Source: an uncultured Maribacter sp. (GTDB taxonomy: Bacteria; Bacteroidota; Bacteroidia; Flavobacteriales; Flavobacteriaceae). From it: a DNA stretch of 64,000 nucleotides. Under the pieces are notes generated by a model. It saw only the letters and a list, made by a program, of their open reading frames with translations. It was not told the DNA's origin and ran no database searches. Shown here piece after piece: positions 1 to 9,157 of the stretch (its first letter is position 1; every line of letters starts with the position of its first letter). The stretch is taken from positions 248,001 to 312,000 of the forward strand of contig NZ_CANMTX010000001.1 of the NCBI RefSeq assembly GCF_947500985.1, read 5' to 3'. A program made the translations under genes and the position numbers.

Positions 1-875
1 CCTATTTATGGAATAAAATTGCAGTAACGGAATTGCCAGCCTTTATGTTGGCAGGTATCCGTTTTGTAATAGCTGGTAGTCTTATTTTTATTATTTCTAA
101 AATATTAGGCTTCTCTCTTAAAATTACCAAAGAACAATTTAAGAACACTATTCTTGCAGGCTTTCTATTTCTGACTTTTGGAAATGGGGTTGTTGTTTGG
201 GCTCTTAAATTTGTAGATAGCAGCTTTGCGGCTCTCGAAGTATCAGCGCAACCTTTAGTGGTTTTAATAATGATGCGCTTATTTCAAGGAAAAAAAATAC
301 AACCAATGTCAATAGTGGGTGTAGTTCTCGGAGTTATGGGTATTTTTCTTTTAGTCGGACAGAAAGACATTATTGCACAAGACCGAGCGATATTGGGCAT
401 GGTATTAATTTTTTTCTGCATGCTTAGCTGGTCTTATGGTAGTTTATTTGTTGGCAGAGCCGATTTACCAAAAAACTTCTTTGTAAACACGGGTTATCAA
501 ATGTTCACTAGCGGTATATCGTTATTAATTATTAGTGCCATATTTAGCGAGCAATGGTCGTCTCCAAACACTTGGAGTACTCCCGTTCTTTGGTCTATGT
601 CGTTGTTGATTATTTTCGGTAGCATTGTAACCTTTACCGCCTTCAATTATTTACTACGTATTGTATCTCCAGAAAAAGTAGCGACTTCTACTTATGTAAA
701 CCCAATAATTGCTATGATTCTCGGCTGGTATTTTTTAAACGAAGATATTACCGCACAATCAGCAATAGCATCTGTTGTATTATTAACGGGTGTATATTTC
801 ATTAATAGCAAAAAGAGCTTAACAATATTCTCAAGATTTTCAGGAAAACGTATTCCTAAAAATCCGGTAGAGTAA
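1..875 (+). CDS. EamA/DMT family transporter (5' end outside window)
   Basis: Inner-membrane drug/metabolite exporter of the EamA (RhaT-like) family; substrate unknown. The frame is open from base 3, reading YLWNKIAVTELPAFMLAGIRF, which matches the first-helix region of EamA proteins, so the true start lies upstream of the window; the TTG at 33 is an internal leucine codon. About nine hydrophobic helices in two EamA halves follow. The second half carries the usual NPIIAMILGWYF-NED motif near the C-terminus. The last 20 bases overlap the convergent pseudouridine synthase gene. Family is clear, substrate is not. Confidence 0.85.
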   Translation, partial: YLWNKIAVTELPAFMLAGIRFVIAGSLIFIISKILGFSLKITKEQFKNTILAGFLFLTFGNGVVVWALKFVDSSFAALEVSAQPLVVLIMMRLFQGKKIQPMSIVGVVLGVMGIFLLVGQKDIIAQDRAILGMVLIFFCMLSWSYGSLFVGRADLPKNFFVNTGYQMFTSGISLLIISAIFSEQWSSPNTWSTPVLWSMSLLIIFGSIVTFTAFNYLLRIVSPEKVATSTYVNPIIAMILGWYFLNEDITAQSAIASVVLLTGVYFINSKKSLTIFSRFSGKRIPKNPVE

Positions 876-1440
876 TTTTAATAGTAGCTACTTCTCTTGG
901 TGTCATATTCTCTAATTGAATATCACCAATTCGTACACGAACCAACCGAACTGTTGGAAAACCTACGTATGCAGTCATTTTACGAACTTGACGAAATTTT
1001 CCTTCTTTAATGATAATGCTTACCCATGAAGTTGGTCTGTGCCTACCAATTCGTAATGCTTGATCTGCATCGGGTAGTGATGGCAAATCCTCTAAAACCT
1101 TTATTTCACAAGGCTTGGTCTTGTATTTCTTTCCGAATATTCCGATAGTTACTCCTTCCGCTATTTTTTGAATTGCATCAGGAGTGATTAAGCCATCCAA
1201 TTGGGCCAAGTATTCCTTTTCTATCCCTGAGCTGTTTATGGTGTCGCTCAACTTCCCATCCGTGGTCATTAATAGTAATCCTTCTGATTTTTCATCTAAC
1301 CGTCCAATTGGCATTATCCCATCCGGAAAATGATAAAGCTCACTTAAAAATCGTTTTTTGCGTAGTTGTCGATCTTCTCCTGATGACATCTGACTCAACA
1401 TTGCGAAGGGTTTATAGATTTTAAAATGACTGTGTTGCAT
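856..1440 (-). CDS. RsuA/RluE-type pseudouridine synthase
   Basis: Isomerises a specific uridine of rRNA to pseudouridine in the cytoplasm. The motif GRLDEKSEGLLLMTTDG sits at residues 46-62, with Asp49 as the expected catalytic residue. The 194-residue length and the lack of an N-terminal S4 domain resemble the single-domain RluE/RluB-like branch of the RsuA family rather than RluA. The C-terminal half has the conserved KEGKFRQVRKM segment that contacts RNA. The 3' end overlaps the EamA gene tail to tail. The modified base cannot be assigned from sequence. Confidence 0.85.
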   Translation of the reverse strand: MQHSHFKIYKPFAMLSQMSSGEDRQLRKKRFLSELYHFPDGIMPIGRLDEKSEGLLLMTTDGKLSDTINSSGIEKEYLAQLDGLITPDAIQKIAEGVTIGIFGKKYKTKPCEIKVLEDLPSLPDADQALRIGRHRPTSWVSIIIKEGKFRQVRKMTAYVGFPTVRLVRVRIGDIQLENMTPREVATIKITLPDF

Positions 1441-1532
1441 TAATTTAACCGCTTACTATTTATTTTGATGACATATGGTCGCAAAAGATACCCTTTTTAA
1501 CGCATGAATTAGTAATCTACTATAGAGAATGT

Positions 1533-1540
1533 TACCTTTG
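1533..1540 (+). promoter_or_regulatory. Bacteroidetes-type -7 box for the helicase gene
   Basis: TACCTTTG matches the TAnnTTTG consensus of the Bacteroidetes primary sigma factor and ends 20 bases before the ATG of the helicase gene. No clear TTG -33 element is present. Confidence 0.45.
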
Positions 1541-1560
1541 TAAGCTCCAGAGAAGATTTT

Positions 1561-3114
1561 ATGCAAGAGACAGTTTTTGAATTACAAGATAGAAAGACCG
1601 ATAAGGAACTTTATAGCTATCAACAAGGAGCAATTCAACAAATTTTTGACAAGTTCGATTCAGAAAAAGATGATTACCATCTTCTATACCAATTACCGAC
1701 CGGTGGTGGTAAAACAGTGATTTTTTCTGAAATGGTACGTCAGTATTTAAAAAACCACAACAAGAAAGTTTTGGTAATGACGCACCGTATTGAACTTTGT
1801 AATCAGACTTCATCAATGCTTACTAGCTTTGGCGTCGTTAATAAAGTAGTCAATAGTAAAGCAAATCTTGATGACCACGAACGTTACAGCTGTTATGTAG
1901 CCATGGTTGAGACCTTAAACAATAGGTTGAATGATGATCAATTAGACATTTCCGACGTTGGTCTTGTTATTATTGATGAAGCTCACTATAATTCTTTTAC
2001 CAAACTTTTTAAGTTTTTTGAGAATTCTTTTGTTTTAGGTGTTACGGCAACGCCGTTAAGTTCTAATAAGGACTTGCCTATGAATAAAAACTATGATGAG
2101 CTTATACCAGGTGAAACCATTGAAAACTTAATAGCTAACGATTTCTTGGCTAGGGCAGAGGTATTTCAGTATGACATGGGACTTACATCTTTAGAAATTG
2201 GGTCTAATGGCGATTATACCGTTAAATCATCTGCTGATTTATATACGAGTCCGGCAATGCTTGGCAAGCTTTTAGAAGCTTACACCAAACATTCTAAAGG
2301 AAAGAAGACATTAATTTTCAATAACGGTATTGAAACATCTATTCAAGTATATCATACTTTCGAAGCTGCAGGTTTAAATATTAGGCACCTAGATAATACT
2401 GCTACCAAAAAGCAGCGTAAACAAATATTAAAATGGTTTAAAGAAACACCTGATGCTATTCTAACATCGGTTAGTATTTTAACCACAGGTTTTGATGAAC
2501 CTACTATTGATACTATTATTTTAAACAGAGCAACAAAATCATTAACACTTTACTACCAAATGATTGGTAGGGGTTCTAGGGTTTTGAATAACAAATCGAA
2601 ATTTACAGTTATCGATTTAGGTAACAACCTTTATCGTTTTGGACCATGGGGTGCAGATTTAGATTGGGGAGCTATATTTAAGTCTCCGAATTTCTACATG
2701 GATCGGATTAAAGACGATGAGGATATTGAAAGTGATTTCAAACTTGAGCTTTCTGATGAAGTTAAAGAAGAATTTAAAAACTCTAAGGAAACTTATTTCG
2801 ATATCAAACAAACCTACGAAACGGCAACGTTTGCAGGGGAATCTTCTAAAGTTGTTCTAGAACGTTCTATTGCTCACCATGCATATATGTGTATAGAAAA
2901 TAGCGAAGATGTTTATGATGCATTGGCTTTAGCTAAGTTACTAAAAGAAGATATTGATAATCGTATTCATGTATACGGAAAATGTATTAGCAAGAGTACC
3001 TACAATTTCTTAAGCTGGTTAAAAGATGATTACCAAAAGAAACTGAATGCGTATTTAAGAGAAAATTTTGATACGGTTTTTGAAGATATACACGGGCATC
3101 CGCCAGAAGATTAA
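1561..3114 (+). CDS. SF2 DEAD/DEAH-box helicase
   Basis: ATP-driven nucleic-acid helicase of the type III restriction/UvrB-like (ResIII) branch of superfamily 2. Residues 45-52 (LPTGGGKT) form Walker A, 139-142 (DEAH) motif II, 161-165 (VTATP) motif III, and QMIGRGSR near residue 335 motif VI. The C-terminal ~150 residues are not recognised. No methylase or nuclease subunit lies beside it, so a restriction role is not supported. RadD-like repair helicases have similar architecture and are a reasonable comparison. It stands alone, bounded downstream by a strong terminator. Confidence 0.85.
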   Translation: MQETVFELQDRKTDKELYSYQQGAIQQIFDKFDSEKDDYHLLYQLPTGGGKTVIFSEMVRQYLKNHNKKVLVMTHRIELCNQTSSMLTSFGVVNKVVNSKANLDDHERYSCYVAMVETLNNRLNDDQLDISDVGLVIIDEAHYNSFTKLFKFFENSFVLGVTATPLSSNKDLPMNKNYDELIPGETIENLIANDFLARAEVFQYDMGLTSLEIGSNGDYTVKSSADLYTSPAMLGKLLEAYTKHSKGKKTLIFNNGIETSIQVYHTFEAAGLNIRHLDNTATKKQRKQILKWFKETPDAILTSVSILTTGFDEPTIDTIILNRATKSLTLYYQMIGRGSRVLNNKSKFTVIDLGNNLYRFGPWGADLDWGAIFKSPNFYMDRIKDDEDIESDFKLELSDEVKEEFKNSKETYFDIKQTYETATFAGESSKVVLERSIAHHAYMCIENSEDVYDALALAKLLKEDIDNRIHVYGKCISKSTYNFLSWLKDDYQKKLNAYLRENFDTVFEDIHGHPPED

Positions 3115-3158
3115 TTTGAATTGAAATTTTCTATTTCTTTAAAGAATTTTATAACATA

Positions 3159-3192
3159 AAAAAGGGCTGTTCAAAAATGAACAGCCCTTTTT
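3159..3192. terminator. Bidirectional rho-independent terminator
   Basis: A perfect 15-bp stem (3159-3173 with 3178-3192) around a 4-base loop, A-tract on one side and T-tract on the other. It serves both the helicase gene and the convergent cupredoxin-like gene. Confidence 0.9.
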
Positions 3193-3211
3193 ATTTATAC
3201 CTAATTGATGC

Positions 3212-3625
3212 TTACTCAACAATAAGACTGTACTGTGGTGTTGGATTTAAAGGACAGAAATATACATATTCTCCTTTTTCCAGTTTAGTTTCTTTTGAAT
3301 GACCTACAGTATTATTCTTTACTGCAGCAGTTACATATGCTGTTTGAATATGGTTTTCTGGTTTAGAGGCATCTTTACCTTTTTTTACCAATACTAAACC
3401 AACATCTTTACCTACATTGTTATTTGCAACATCAAAGACATAAGTACCTTCACTTACTGTGATAGATTTTTGAGTAAACTCACCCGCAGTTTGTTCTAGT
3501 GTAATTTTCTTTACACCATCATTCATTTTCATTTCTTTTGAACCACCTTTCATCATTTTGTCTTGTGCGTTTGAATTAAATGTGAAAGCTAATACGATAA
3601 CTAAAATTGATAATACTTTTTTCAT
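3212..3625 (-). CDS. Secreted cupredoxin-like protein
   Basis: Small exported protein (137 aa) with a Sec signal peptide ending near NSNAQ (residue 20), then a Met/Lys-rich stretch (DKMMKGGSKEMKM) and a beta-rich domain ending in YVYFCPLNPTPQYSLIVE. That end resembles the copper-loop end of plastocyanin-like domains: a Cys is present, but the usual C-terminal His/Met ligands are not in place. It may be a copper-binding protein using the Met-rich segment, or a cupredoxin fold that lost its site. It is followed on the same strand side by an AhpD-like gene 67 bases upstream, possibly co-transcribed. Confidence 0.65.
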   Translation of the reverse strand: MKKVLSILVIVLAFTFNSNAQDKMMKGGSKEMKMNDGVKKITLEQTAGEFTQKSITVSEGTYVFDVANNNVGKDVGLVLVKKGKDASKPENHIQTAYVTAAVKNNTVGHSKETKLEKGEYVYFCPLNPTPQYSLIVE

Positions 3626-3692
3626 GTGTTTAAAATTTAATGAGCATTTGCTCTAATGGATAGATTATTACTAATTGTTTGTAAAATTATAT

Positions 3693-4226
3693 TTATAAAG
3701 AAACTGCTACAGGAAAATCAACTGGCACCTGTGTAGTACTATGTACGTAATTTGAAATTGTTTTGTCACCTACTAATGAAATGGTGTCAATTAAATTCGC
3801 TTTTGTATATCCTGCTGCAAAATAGTTTTCTAAAACTTTTTCGTTTGTTCTACCTCTGTTTTCAGTAATATTCTTAGCCAATTTTGCTAAAGCGTCTAAT
3901 TTAGAATCAAATGATGCCTTACCTGCTCTTAGTTCAAGAATTTGCTCATCATTAAATCCGTTCATTTTACCTATTGCCGTATGTGCAGATAAACAATAGA
4001 TACAGTTATTTACTTCACTAACCGCTAAGTTGACAACTTCTTTCTCTTTAGCTGACAAAGATGTTTTTGCGTTGGCAAAATTCAAGTAATTTTCTAATGC
4101 CGTTTCACTATTTGCATAGGTGGCATATAAATTAGGAACAAAGCCTAAAGCTTTTTCTAAATTATCGAAAATTGCTTGATTGTTTTCGCTTACTTCTTCT
4201 CTTGTTGGTACGTTAAATCTGCTCAT
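3693..4226 (-). CDS. Carboxymuconolactone decarboxylase/AhpD-like protein
   Basis: Peroxidase-related CMD-domain protein of 177 residues. The motif E71-x3-C75-IY-C78-LSA-H82 is the AhpD-type redox centre (Glu, CxxC, His), which supports thiol-dependent peroxide or alkylhydroperoxide reduction; the electron donor is unknown. All-helical throughout, with no signal peptide, so cytoplasmic. A TAnnTTTG box lies 47 bases upstream. The nearby AraC gene on the same strand is a possible regulator, by position only. Confidence 0.8.
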   Translation of the reverse strand: MSRFNVPTREEVSENNQAIFDNLEKALGFVPNLYATYANSETALENYLNFANAKTSLSAKEKEVVNLAVSEVNNCIYCLSAHTAIGKMNGFNDEQILELRAGKASFDSKLDALAKLAKNITENRGRTNEKVLENYFAAGYTKANLIDTISLVGDKTISNYVHSTTQVPVDFPVAVSL

Positions 4227-4272
4227 ATATTTTGTTTTAATTTTATTGATTTATTCTTTGATTTATCTTGTA

Positions 4273-4280
4273 CAAAGGTA
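4273..4280 (-). promoter_or_regulatory. -7 box for the AhpD-like gene
   Basis: On the minus strand this reads TACCTTTG, an exact TAnnTTTG match 47 bases upstream of the start codon. No good -33 TTG was seen. Confidence 0.4.
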
Positions 4281-4338
4281 TGTTCGCTATAAAGTACTTA
4301 TCATGTAAATACCTCCTTTCTACATGTCAATTTTTCCT

Positions 4339-4515
4339 TTATAGAAATGTATTGAATACTTTAGTTAATCTAGAAGAGCTATCAGAATCACAGTAGTAAT
4401 CTGATAAATGGTTTCGATGACAATGTTTTTCTACATTGATAGCATTAGTCACCACCGCCTTTTTAGACGTAAATATTTCTATTAAATTGAAGATTGATTT
4501 TTGTTTTAAATTCAT
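4339..4515 (-). CDS. Small Cys/His-containing hypothetical protein (58 aa)
   Basis: An open frame of 58 codons from ATG (4515) to TAA (4339), filling most of an otherwise empty 380-base gap. The product begins MNLKQKSIFNLIEIFTSKKA, then carries an H-C-H-R-N-H cluster (residues 31-36), YYCDSDSSSRL, and a C-terminal TKVFNTFL. It has no signal peptide and no recognised domain. It lies between the AraC gene and the AhpD-like gene on the same strand, with GATCTTTG upstream, one end of a TAnnTTTG-like box. It may be a real small protein; coding status needs conservation data. Confidence 0.4.
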   Translation of the reverse strand: MNLKQKSIFNLIEIFTSKKAVVTNAINVEKHCHRNHLSDYYCDSDSSSRLTKVFNTFL

Positions 4516-4605
4516 GTCTTTGTTGTTTTATTTCTACACTACAAAGATCTAGTTATTATGAATCTTAAAACGGGCAATATTACCCTAGGTGTTGTCGATA
4601 TTTCC

Positions 4606-5448
4606 CTAAAATGATTTTTTGAGTTGTTTCTTAAAATCAGACGGAGATTGTTGTGTTTGGTTTTTAAAAAGACGACTTAGGTGCGAGGCATCATCGAAAC
4701 CAATTTCATAGGCTATTTCTTTTGCTGTCTTATCGGTATAAATAAGTAATCGCTTTGCTTCAAGAATTATACGCTCATGAATAATTTGCAGGGGAGTGGT
4801 ATTAAATTTAGAAAAGGTATTGGATAAAGTTTTTGGAGATTTATATAATTTATCTGCATAGAACGAAACTGAATGTTCTGACTTATAATACTCTTCAACC
4901 AATAAATTGAACCCTCTTAGCAAATCAACTTTCACATCGTTGGCAGCTTCACTGAAACCTTCTTTAGCTTTTAGTAATCTTGTGCTCATTATCATAAAGC
5001 GAGCCATGAGCATACGAAGCATTTCTGCTTGTATAGTGTCTTCAGTTTCTAATTCATCTACGAATACCTCATGTAAAGTGTCAAACTTTCGTTGATCTTT
5101 TTCGCCTAAATCGATGACAGGAATATGGGCATTTCCAAAAAATAACAATCCGGCACAGCTTACCTCTTGATCATGGTCTTTAATACAATAAAACTCTCTA
5201 TTAAATTGATATACAATTAAGTCGCTGCCTTCTGTATATCGAAAAAACTGGATAGGTGTTAGTGCCAACAAACTATGTTCAGAAATTGTATACGGAACAC
5301 CATCTACTTCTATAGAAGCTTTTTGAGTAGTGGTTCTAATAAAAATATAAATTCCTGCTTGCTTTGGTTTTCTATATGATTCTAGCAATAACTCATTACC
5401 AATTTTAAGTAATCCACCAGTACTAAAATCTTTAAAAACTTCTTGCAT
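4606..5448 (-). CDS. AraC family transcriptional regulator
   Basis: 280-residue regulator. The N-terminal ~170 residues form a cupin-like sensing region; the C-terminal ~90 residues carry the double helix-turn-helix, with KTAKEIAYEIGFDDASHLSRLF at about 237-258 as the conserved second HTH entry. The TonB receptor gene lies just upstream on the same strand but is insulated by a terminator, so this gene has its own promoter. Likely targets by position are the small ORF, AhpD-like and cupredoxin-like genes downstream. The inducer is unknown. Confidence 0.85.
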   Translation of the reverse strand: MQEVFKDFSTGGLLKIGNELLLESYRKPKQAGIYIFIRTTTQKASIEVDGVPYTISEHSLLALTPIQFFRYTEGSDLIVYQFNREFYCIKDHDQEVSCAGLLFFGNAHIPVIDLGEKDQRKFDTLHEVFVDELETEDTIQAEMLRMLMARFMIMSTRLLKAKEGFSEAANDVKVDLLRGFNLLVEEYYKSEHSVSFYADKLYKSPKTLSNTFSKFNTTPLQIIHERIILEAKRLLIYTDKTAKEIAYEIGFDDASHLSRLFKNQTQQSPSDFKKQLKKSF

Positions 5449-5464
5449 GAAAACTTGGTCTAAA

Positions 5465-5504
5465 AAAAGGTTGATTCATTACATGAGTAACAAATCAACC
5501 TTTT
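5465..5504 (-). terminator. Rho-independent terminator of the TonB receptor gene
   Basis: A 12-bp stem (5465-5476 with 5493-5504) followed on the minus strand by a run of seven T. It separates the TonB-dependent receptor from the AraC gene. Confidence 0.8.
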
Positions 5505-5528
5505 AAAATTCTTTAAACAACAAACTTT

Positions 5529-7781
5529 TTAAAACCGCACAGAAACCTTTCCTCTTAAATAAAACGGAGTACCAGGAGTAAAATGAATTTCTTCTACTGA
5601 TGCGGTTTCGTTGAACAGTCTACTTTCTGTAGCAAACTGAGTTTCGTTCCATTCGGTATCAAATAAATTTTCAACAATTACACCAACTGTCCAGTTTTTG
5701 ATATGGTAGTTTAGGTTTAAATCTGTTACAAAATAACCCTCTGCAACAATACTATTATCCTCATTTGCAGCTCTATCACCTAAATATCTATAGTTTAAGT
5801 TACCTGAAAAATTACCAATATCACTAAAAGACAATCCGCCTACAGCAGTAAAATCTGGCGCTAACGGAATATAATCTTCGCCATCTACTTCTTCTGTACT
5901 TCGTGCATAGGTATAGTTTACATCACTATATAGATATAACCAATCTAACATTTGGTAACGACCACCAACTTCAACACCAACTCTTCTGGTTTTACCACTT
6001 GGCTCAACAATACCGGCATCACCTACATAAACAAATTCTTGATCCAAGAACAATCCCCATAAAGTTGCATTAAGCACTAGTTTATCTATTGGCTTAATGA
6101 TAGTTCCGAAATCTACACCATATGCTTTTGGCAGCACATCTCTACCTTCATTTGCCGTTACTACTCGAGCATCGTTTGAATGAAATCCTAAACCGGTTTT
6201 TAAGAATAATTGCCAATTTCTATTCACGGAATATAAGGTGTTTAATTTCGGACTCACTATTGCCTTGCTTTCGCTTTTGTTATCATACAACTCGCTTAGC
6301 TTGTTTTCATATTCGAAATTGAAATAATCTAATCGTACTGAAGGATTAAAGGTCCAGTTTCCTGTTTTGTATTCTCCATTCACAAACCCATAGATATTGG
6401 TTTCGTCTACATCACCAAATGCATACTGCTCTAAAGATGTTTTTCTGTTTAAGGTATGTTCTAAAGTAACATCATCTACATTATCATTTCTGAATCCGAT
6501 ACCAGTAGAATATTTGAATCTATCATCGGATCCTACCGCTATATCAATCTGTTCGAAAACAGTTTCAGCACCCATAATCGTTCTGTCTTCATACTGTCGT
6601 ATTTGGTCACCATTAATAGGATCTTCTAAAAAGAAAGTGAAGTTTGAAAACAACTCAAAATCATACTTGCTCACAAAAGCTCTTGTCTTTAAAAATTGAT
6701 CCTCACCTAAGAATTTGGTATGATTCAACATTAAGTTCGTTCTGCTAGTTTGTCCGCCTTCCGTGTCATCAATAGCTCCAAAACGACCTATTATATTTTG
6801 ATCAATAGCGCGTTGCGGAATTTGACCAGAGGCATCCCACTTGCTTTGAAAATGAGAAGCGGTTAATGTAAGTTCTTCTTTTCCGATATCTTTATAATGG
6901 TAGCGACCCAAAATATTTACACGATTAAAATTTTGCGGCGAATCAAAAGGTCCGTCGGTCAAATAAATTTCTGAGGCTAAATACGCATCACTTTTACTAC
7001 TTTCAAGAATATTAAAAAGACCAACAAATCGATTGGTGTTAAACTGACCCGACTCGTAAGAAACCATGCTTTTGTCTACACTTTTCTTAAGACTTAAATC
7101 TACATAGCCGGCAGTATTGAAATCTCCTTTATCTGCGTAATATGGTCCTTTTCCGAAGTTAATATTATCTATAGTTTCTGGAATTACAAAGTGCAAATCC
7201 GCATACCCTTGACCATGAGCATGAGATACCATATTCACTGGCATACCATCAACGCTAATGGCTACATCTGTACCGTGATCAATATCAAATCCTCTTAAAA
7301 AAATCTGTTCTGCTTTACCGCCTCCTGCATGCTGACCAATTAATAGACCGGGTACTTTTCTTAGTATTTCTTGAGATGATTTTACAGGATCGTTCTGCAC
7401 GTCTATATTTACAAACCTAGTCATGGCATCTACTTTTGAAACTACGACGACTTGATCTAAATTAATACTTGATTCCTCTAAAATTATATTAATCCCTTCA
7501 TCAAAATGATTTTGAGTTACAACCAAAACAAAGGTTTTAAAACCCAAATTGGAGAAATAAACAGAATCATTTACCGATGTTAATGGTAGTGAAAAAGCGC
7601 CCGACAAATTAGTATGGCTATGTTGACCCGACGTTTGATTGAATATACCCACATTCTCTAAAGCGATGCCTTCTTTATCTGTTACTGCTGCTTTAAGGTT
7701 CTGTGCTTCTACATTAACTGATGCAATAAATAAAAAAGTAAATATTAAAAGTTTTAATGCCCTATTACAGCTGTAATTCAT
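5529..7781 (-). CDS. TonB-dependent outer-membrane receptor
   Basis: 750-residue outer-membrane receptor. Order: signal peptide (to about VNVEA, residue 26), a carboxypeptidase-regulatory-like beta-sandwich (~27-115), the plug (~120-235) and a 22-strand-type barrel ending in KVSVRF with the terminal Phe required for BAM insertion. The plug has the strongly patterned segment VSHAHGQGYADLHF, a signature of one subfamily whose substrate I cannot name; the histidines make a metal or metal-chelate ligand possible. It is not paired with a SusD gene, so glycan import of the SusCD kind is unlikely. Monocistronic. Confidence 0.9.
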   Translation of the reverse strand: MNYSCNRALKLLIFTFLFIASVNVEAQNLKAAVTDKEGIALENVGIFNQTSGQHSHTNLSGAFSLPLTSVNDSVYFSNLGFKTFVLVVTQNHFDEGINIILEESSINLDQVVVVSKVDAMTRFVNIDVQNDPVKSSQEILRKVPGLLIGQHAGGGKAEQIFLRGFDIDHGTDVAISVDGMPVNMVSHAHGQGYADLHFVIPETIDNINFGKGPYYADKGDFNTAGYVDLSLKKSVDKSMVSYESGQFNTNRFVGLFNILESSKSDAYLASEIYLTDGPFDSPQNFNRVNILGRYHYKDIGKEELTLTASHFQSKWDASGQIPQRAIDQNIIGRFGAIDDTEGGQTSRTNLMLNHTKFLGEDQFLKTRAFVSKYDFELFSNFTFFLEDPINGDQIRQYEDRTIMGAETVFEQIDIAVGSDDRFKYSTGIGFRNDNVDDVTLEHTLNRKTSLEQYAFGDVDETNIYGFVNGEYKTGNWTFNPSVRLDYFNFEYENKLSELYDNKSESKAIVSPKLNTLYSVNRNWQLFLKTGLGFHSNDARVVTANEGRDVLPKAYGVDFGTIIKPIDKLVLNATLWGLFLDQEFVYVGDAGIVEPSGKTRRVGVEVGGRYQMLDWLYLYSDVNYTYARSTEEVDGEDYIPLAPDFTAVGGLSFSDIGNFSGNLNYRYLGDRAANEDNSIVAEGYFVTDLNLNYHIKNWTVGVIVENLFDTEWNETQFATESRLFNETASVEEIHFTPGTPFYLRGKVSVRF

Positions 7782-7995
7782 AAAGTATAATTTAGATAAG
7801 GTTTGTTTTCAGCAATACTTACGACAAAAAATATCAATGGTTTTAAAGATTATTACACAACGGCAAATCTAAAGGATATGGTTACTAATCTTTATTTTTT
7901 ACGGTTTATAACATTGTTTTAACGGTAAGAGTCAAAAAGCCCCATTTAATAGTAAGATCTTTGTAACATAAATAAAAAATTTTACAAGCATATAT

Positions 7996-9096
7996 ATGAG
8001 CAATCAAGTATTATTAACCCCGTTTCATAAGAATTTAGATTTAAAAAACAGAGTAGTCATGGCACCTATGACTAGAAGTAGGGCAGCAAATGAAGGAAAT
8101 ATACCTACCGAAGATTTACATGTTCCTTACTACGCTCAAAGAGCATCTGCAGGATTAATTATTACCGAAGGTTCGCAAGTTTCTAAAGACGCCGTAGGTT
8201 ATATAAACACTGCTGGAATATATTCTAAAGAACAAGTAGAAGGCTGGAAAAAAGTAACAAAAGCTGTTCATGATAAAGGCGGAAAAATATTTATTCAATT
8301 GTGGCACGTTGGGCGTATATCTCACCCAGATTTTCACGATGGCGAATTGCCATTGGCTCCGTCAGCATTGAATCCTAATGCGAAATCATTCACACCTGAA
8401 GGATTTAAAGATACCGTGACACCAAAAGCAATGACTACAGCAAACATTAAACAAACAGTTGAAGATTTTAAAAACGCTTCTATCAACGCCATTGAAGCAG
8501 GATTTGACGGAGTGGAAATTCATTCTTCTAACGGCTATTTATTTCATCAATTTTTTACTAGCACTTCTAATATCAGAACAGATGAATATGGAGGAAATAT
8601 AGAAAATAGAACACGCTTCTTTTTTGAAGTTTTAGATGCTATGAAAGCCGTAATTCCACAAGAAAAAATAGGAGTACGATTTAATCCGTCGTTGAACGAT
8701 ATGTTCGGTATCACTTTTGATGAAGAAACAATACCAATTTTCGAATATATTATCAAGAAACTGAATGATTATGATTTGGCTTACGTTCATTTATCCGAAC
8801 CATTTAATGACGTTTCTAATGTACCATTCGCTGTAGAACATATTGCGAAACATTTTAGACCTCTTTATAATGGAACTTTAATGATCAACGCTGGTTTTGA
8901 TCAAGAATCTGGTAATAAAGTTATTGAAGAAGGTAATGCAGATTTAGTTGCATTTGGTAAGCCGTTTATTTCTAATCCTGACTTAGTTGAGCGTTTCGAG
9001 CATAATTACCCGCTTGCAGATTGGGATACAGACACTTTCTATACTCCTGGTAAAGAAGGATATATAGATTACCCTGAATACAGTGAAGCAAACTAA
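7996..9096 (+). CDS. Old yellow enzyme-type alkene reductase
   Basis: FMN-dependent NADH:flavin oxidoreductase (OYE/NemA family, 366 aa) that reduces activated C=C bonds or nitro groups in the cytoplasm. Visible signatures: MAPMTRSRA near the N-terminus, QLWHVGRISHP around residue 100, VEIHSSNGYLFHQFF with the substrate-binding His/Asn and the Tyr, and RTDEYGG. The usual HGANGYL is HSSNGYL here, a mild variant. It is transcribed away from the TonB receptor gene and has its own terminator downstream. Physiological substrate unknown. Confidence 0.9.
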   Translation: MSNQVLLTPFHKNLDLKNRVVMAPMTRSRAANEGNIPTEDLHVPYYAQRASAGLIITEGSQVSKDAVGYINTAGIYSKEQVEGWKKVTKAVHDKGGKIFIQLWHVGRISHPDFHDGELPLAPSALNPNAKSFTPEGFKDTVTPKAMTTANIKQTVEDFKNASINAIEAGFDGVEIHSSNGYLFHQFFTSTSNIRTDEYGGNIENRTRFFFEVLDAMKAVIPQEKIGVRFNPSLNDMFGITFDEETIPIFEYIIKKLNDYDLAYVHLSEPFNDVSNVPFAVEHIAKHFRPLYNGTLMINAGFDQESGNKVIEEGNADLVAFGKPFISNPDLVERFEHNYPLADWDTDTFYTPGKEGYIDYPEYSEAN

Positions 9097-9118
9097 AACT
9101 TTTTTAAAAATTAATTAA

Positions 9119-9152
9119 AAAATAAAAGCAACCAAATGGCTGCTTTTATTTT
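9119..9152. terminator. Bidirectional terminator
   Basis: Near-perfect stem, 9119-9130 with 9141-9152, A-tract then T-tract, shared by the OYE gene and the convergent small acidic gene. Confidence 0.85.
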
Positions 9153-9157
9153 TCCTA

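Noticed and set aside
1561-3114. Possible restriction-modification or defence helicase
   Set aside because: No methylase, nuclease or other defence gene is adjacent, and the protein is a stand-alone SF2 helicase.
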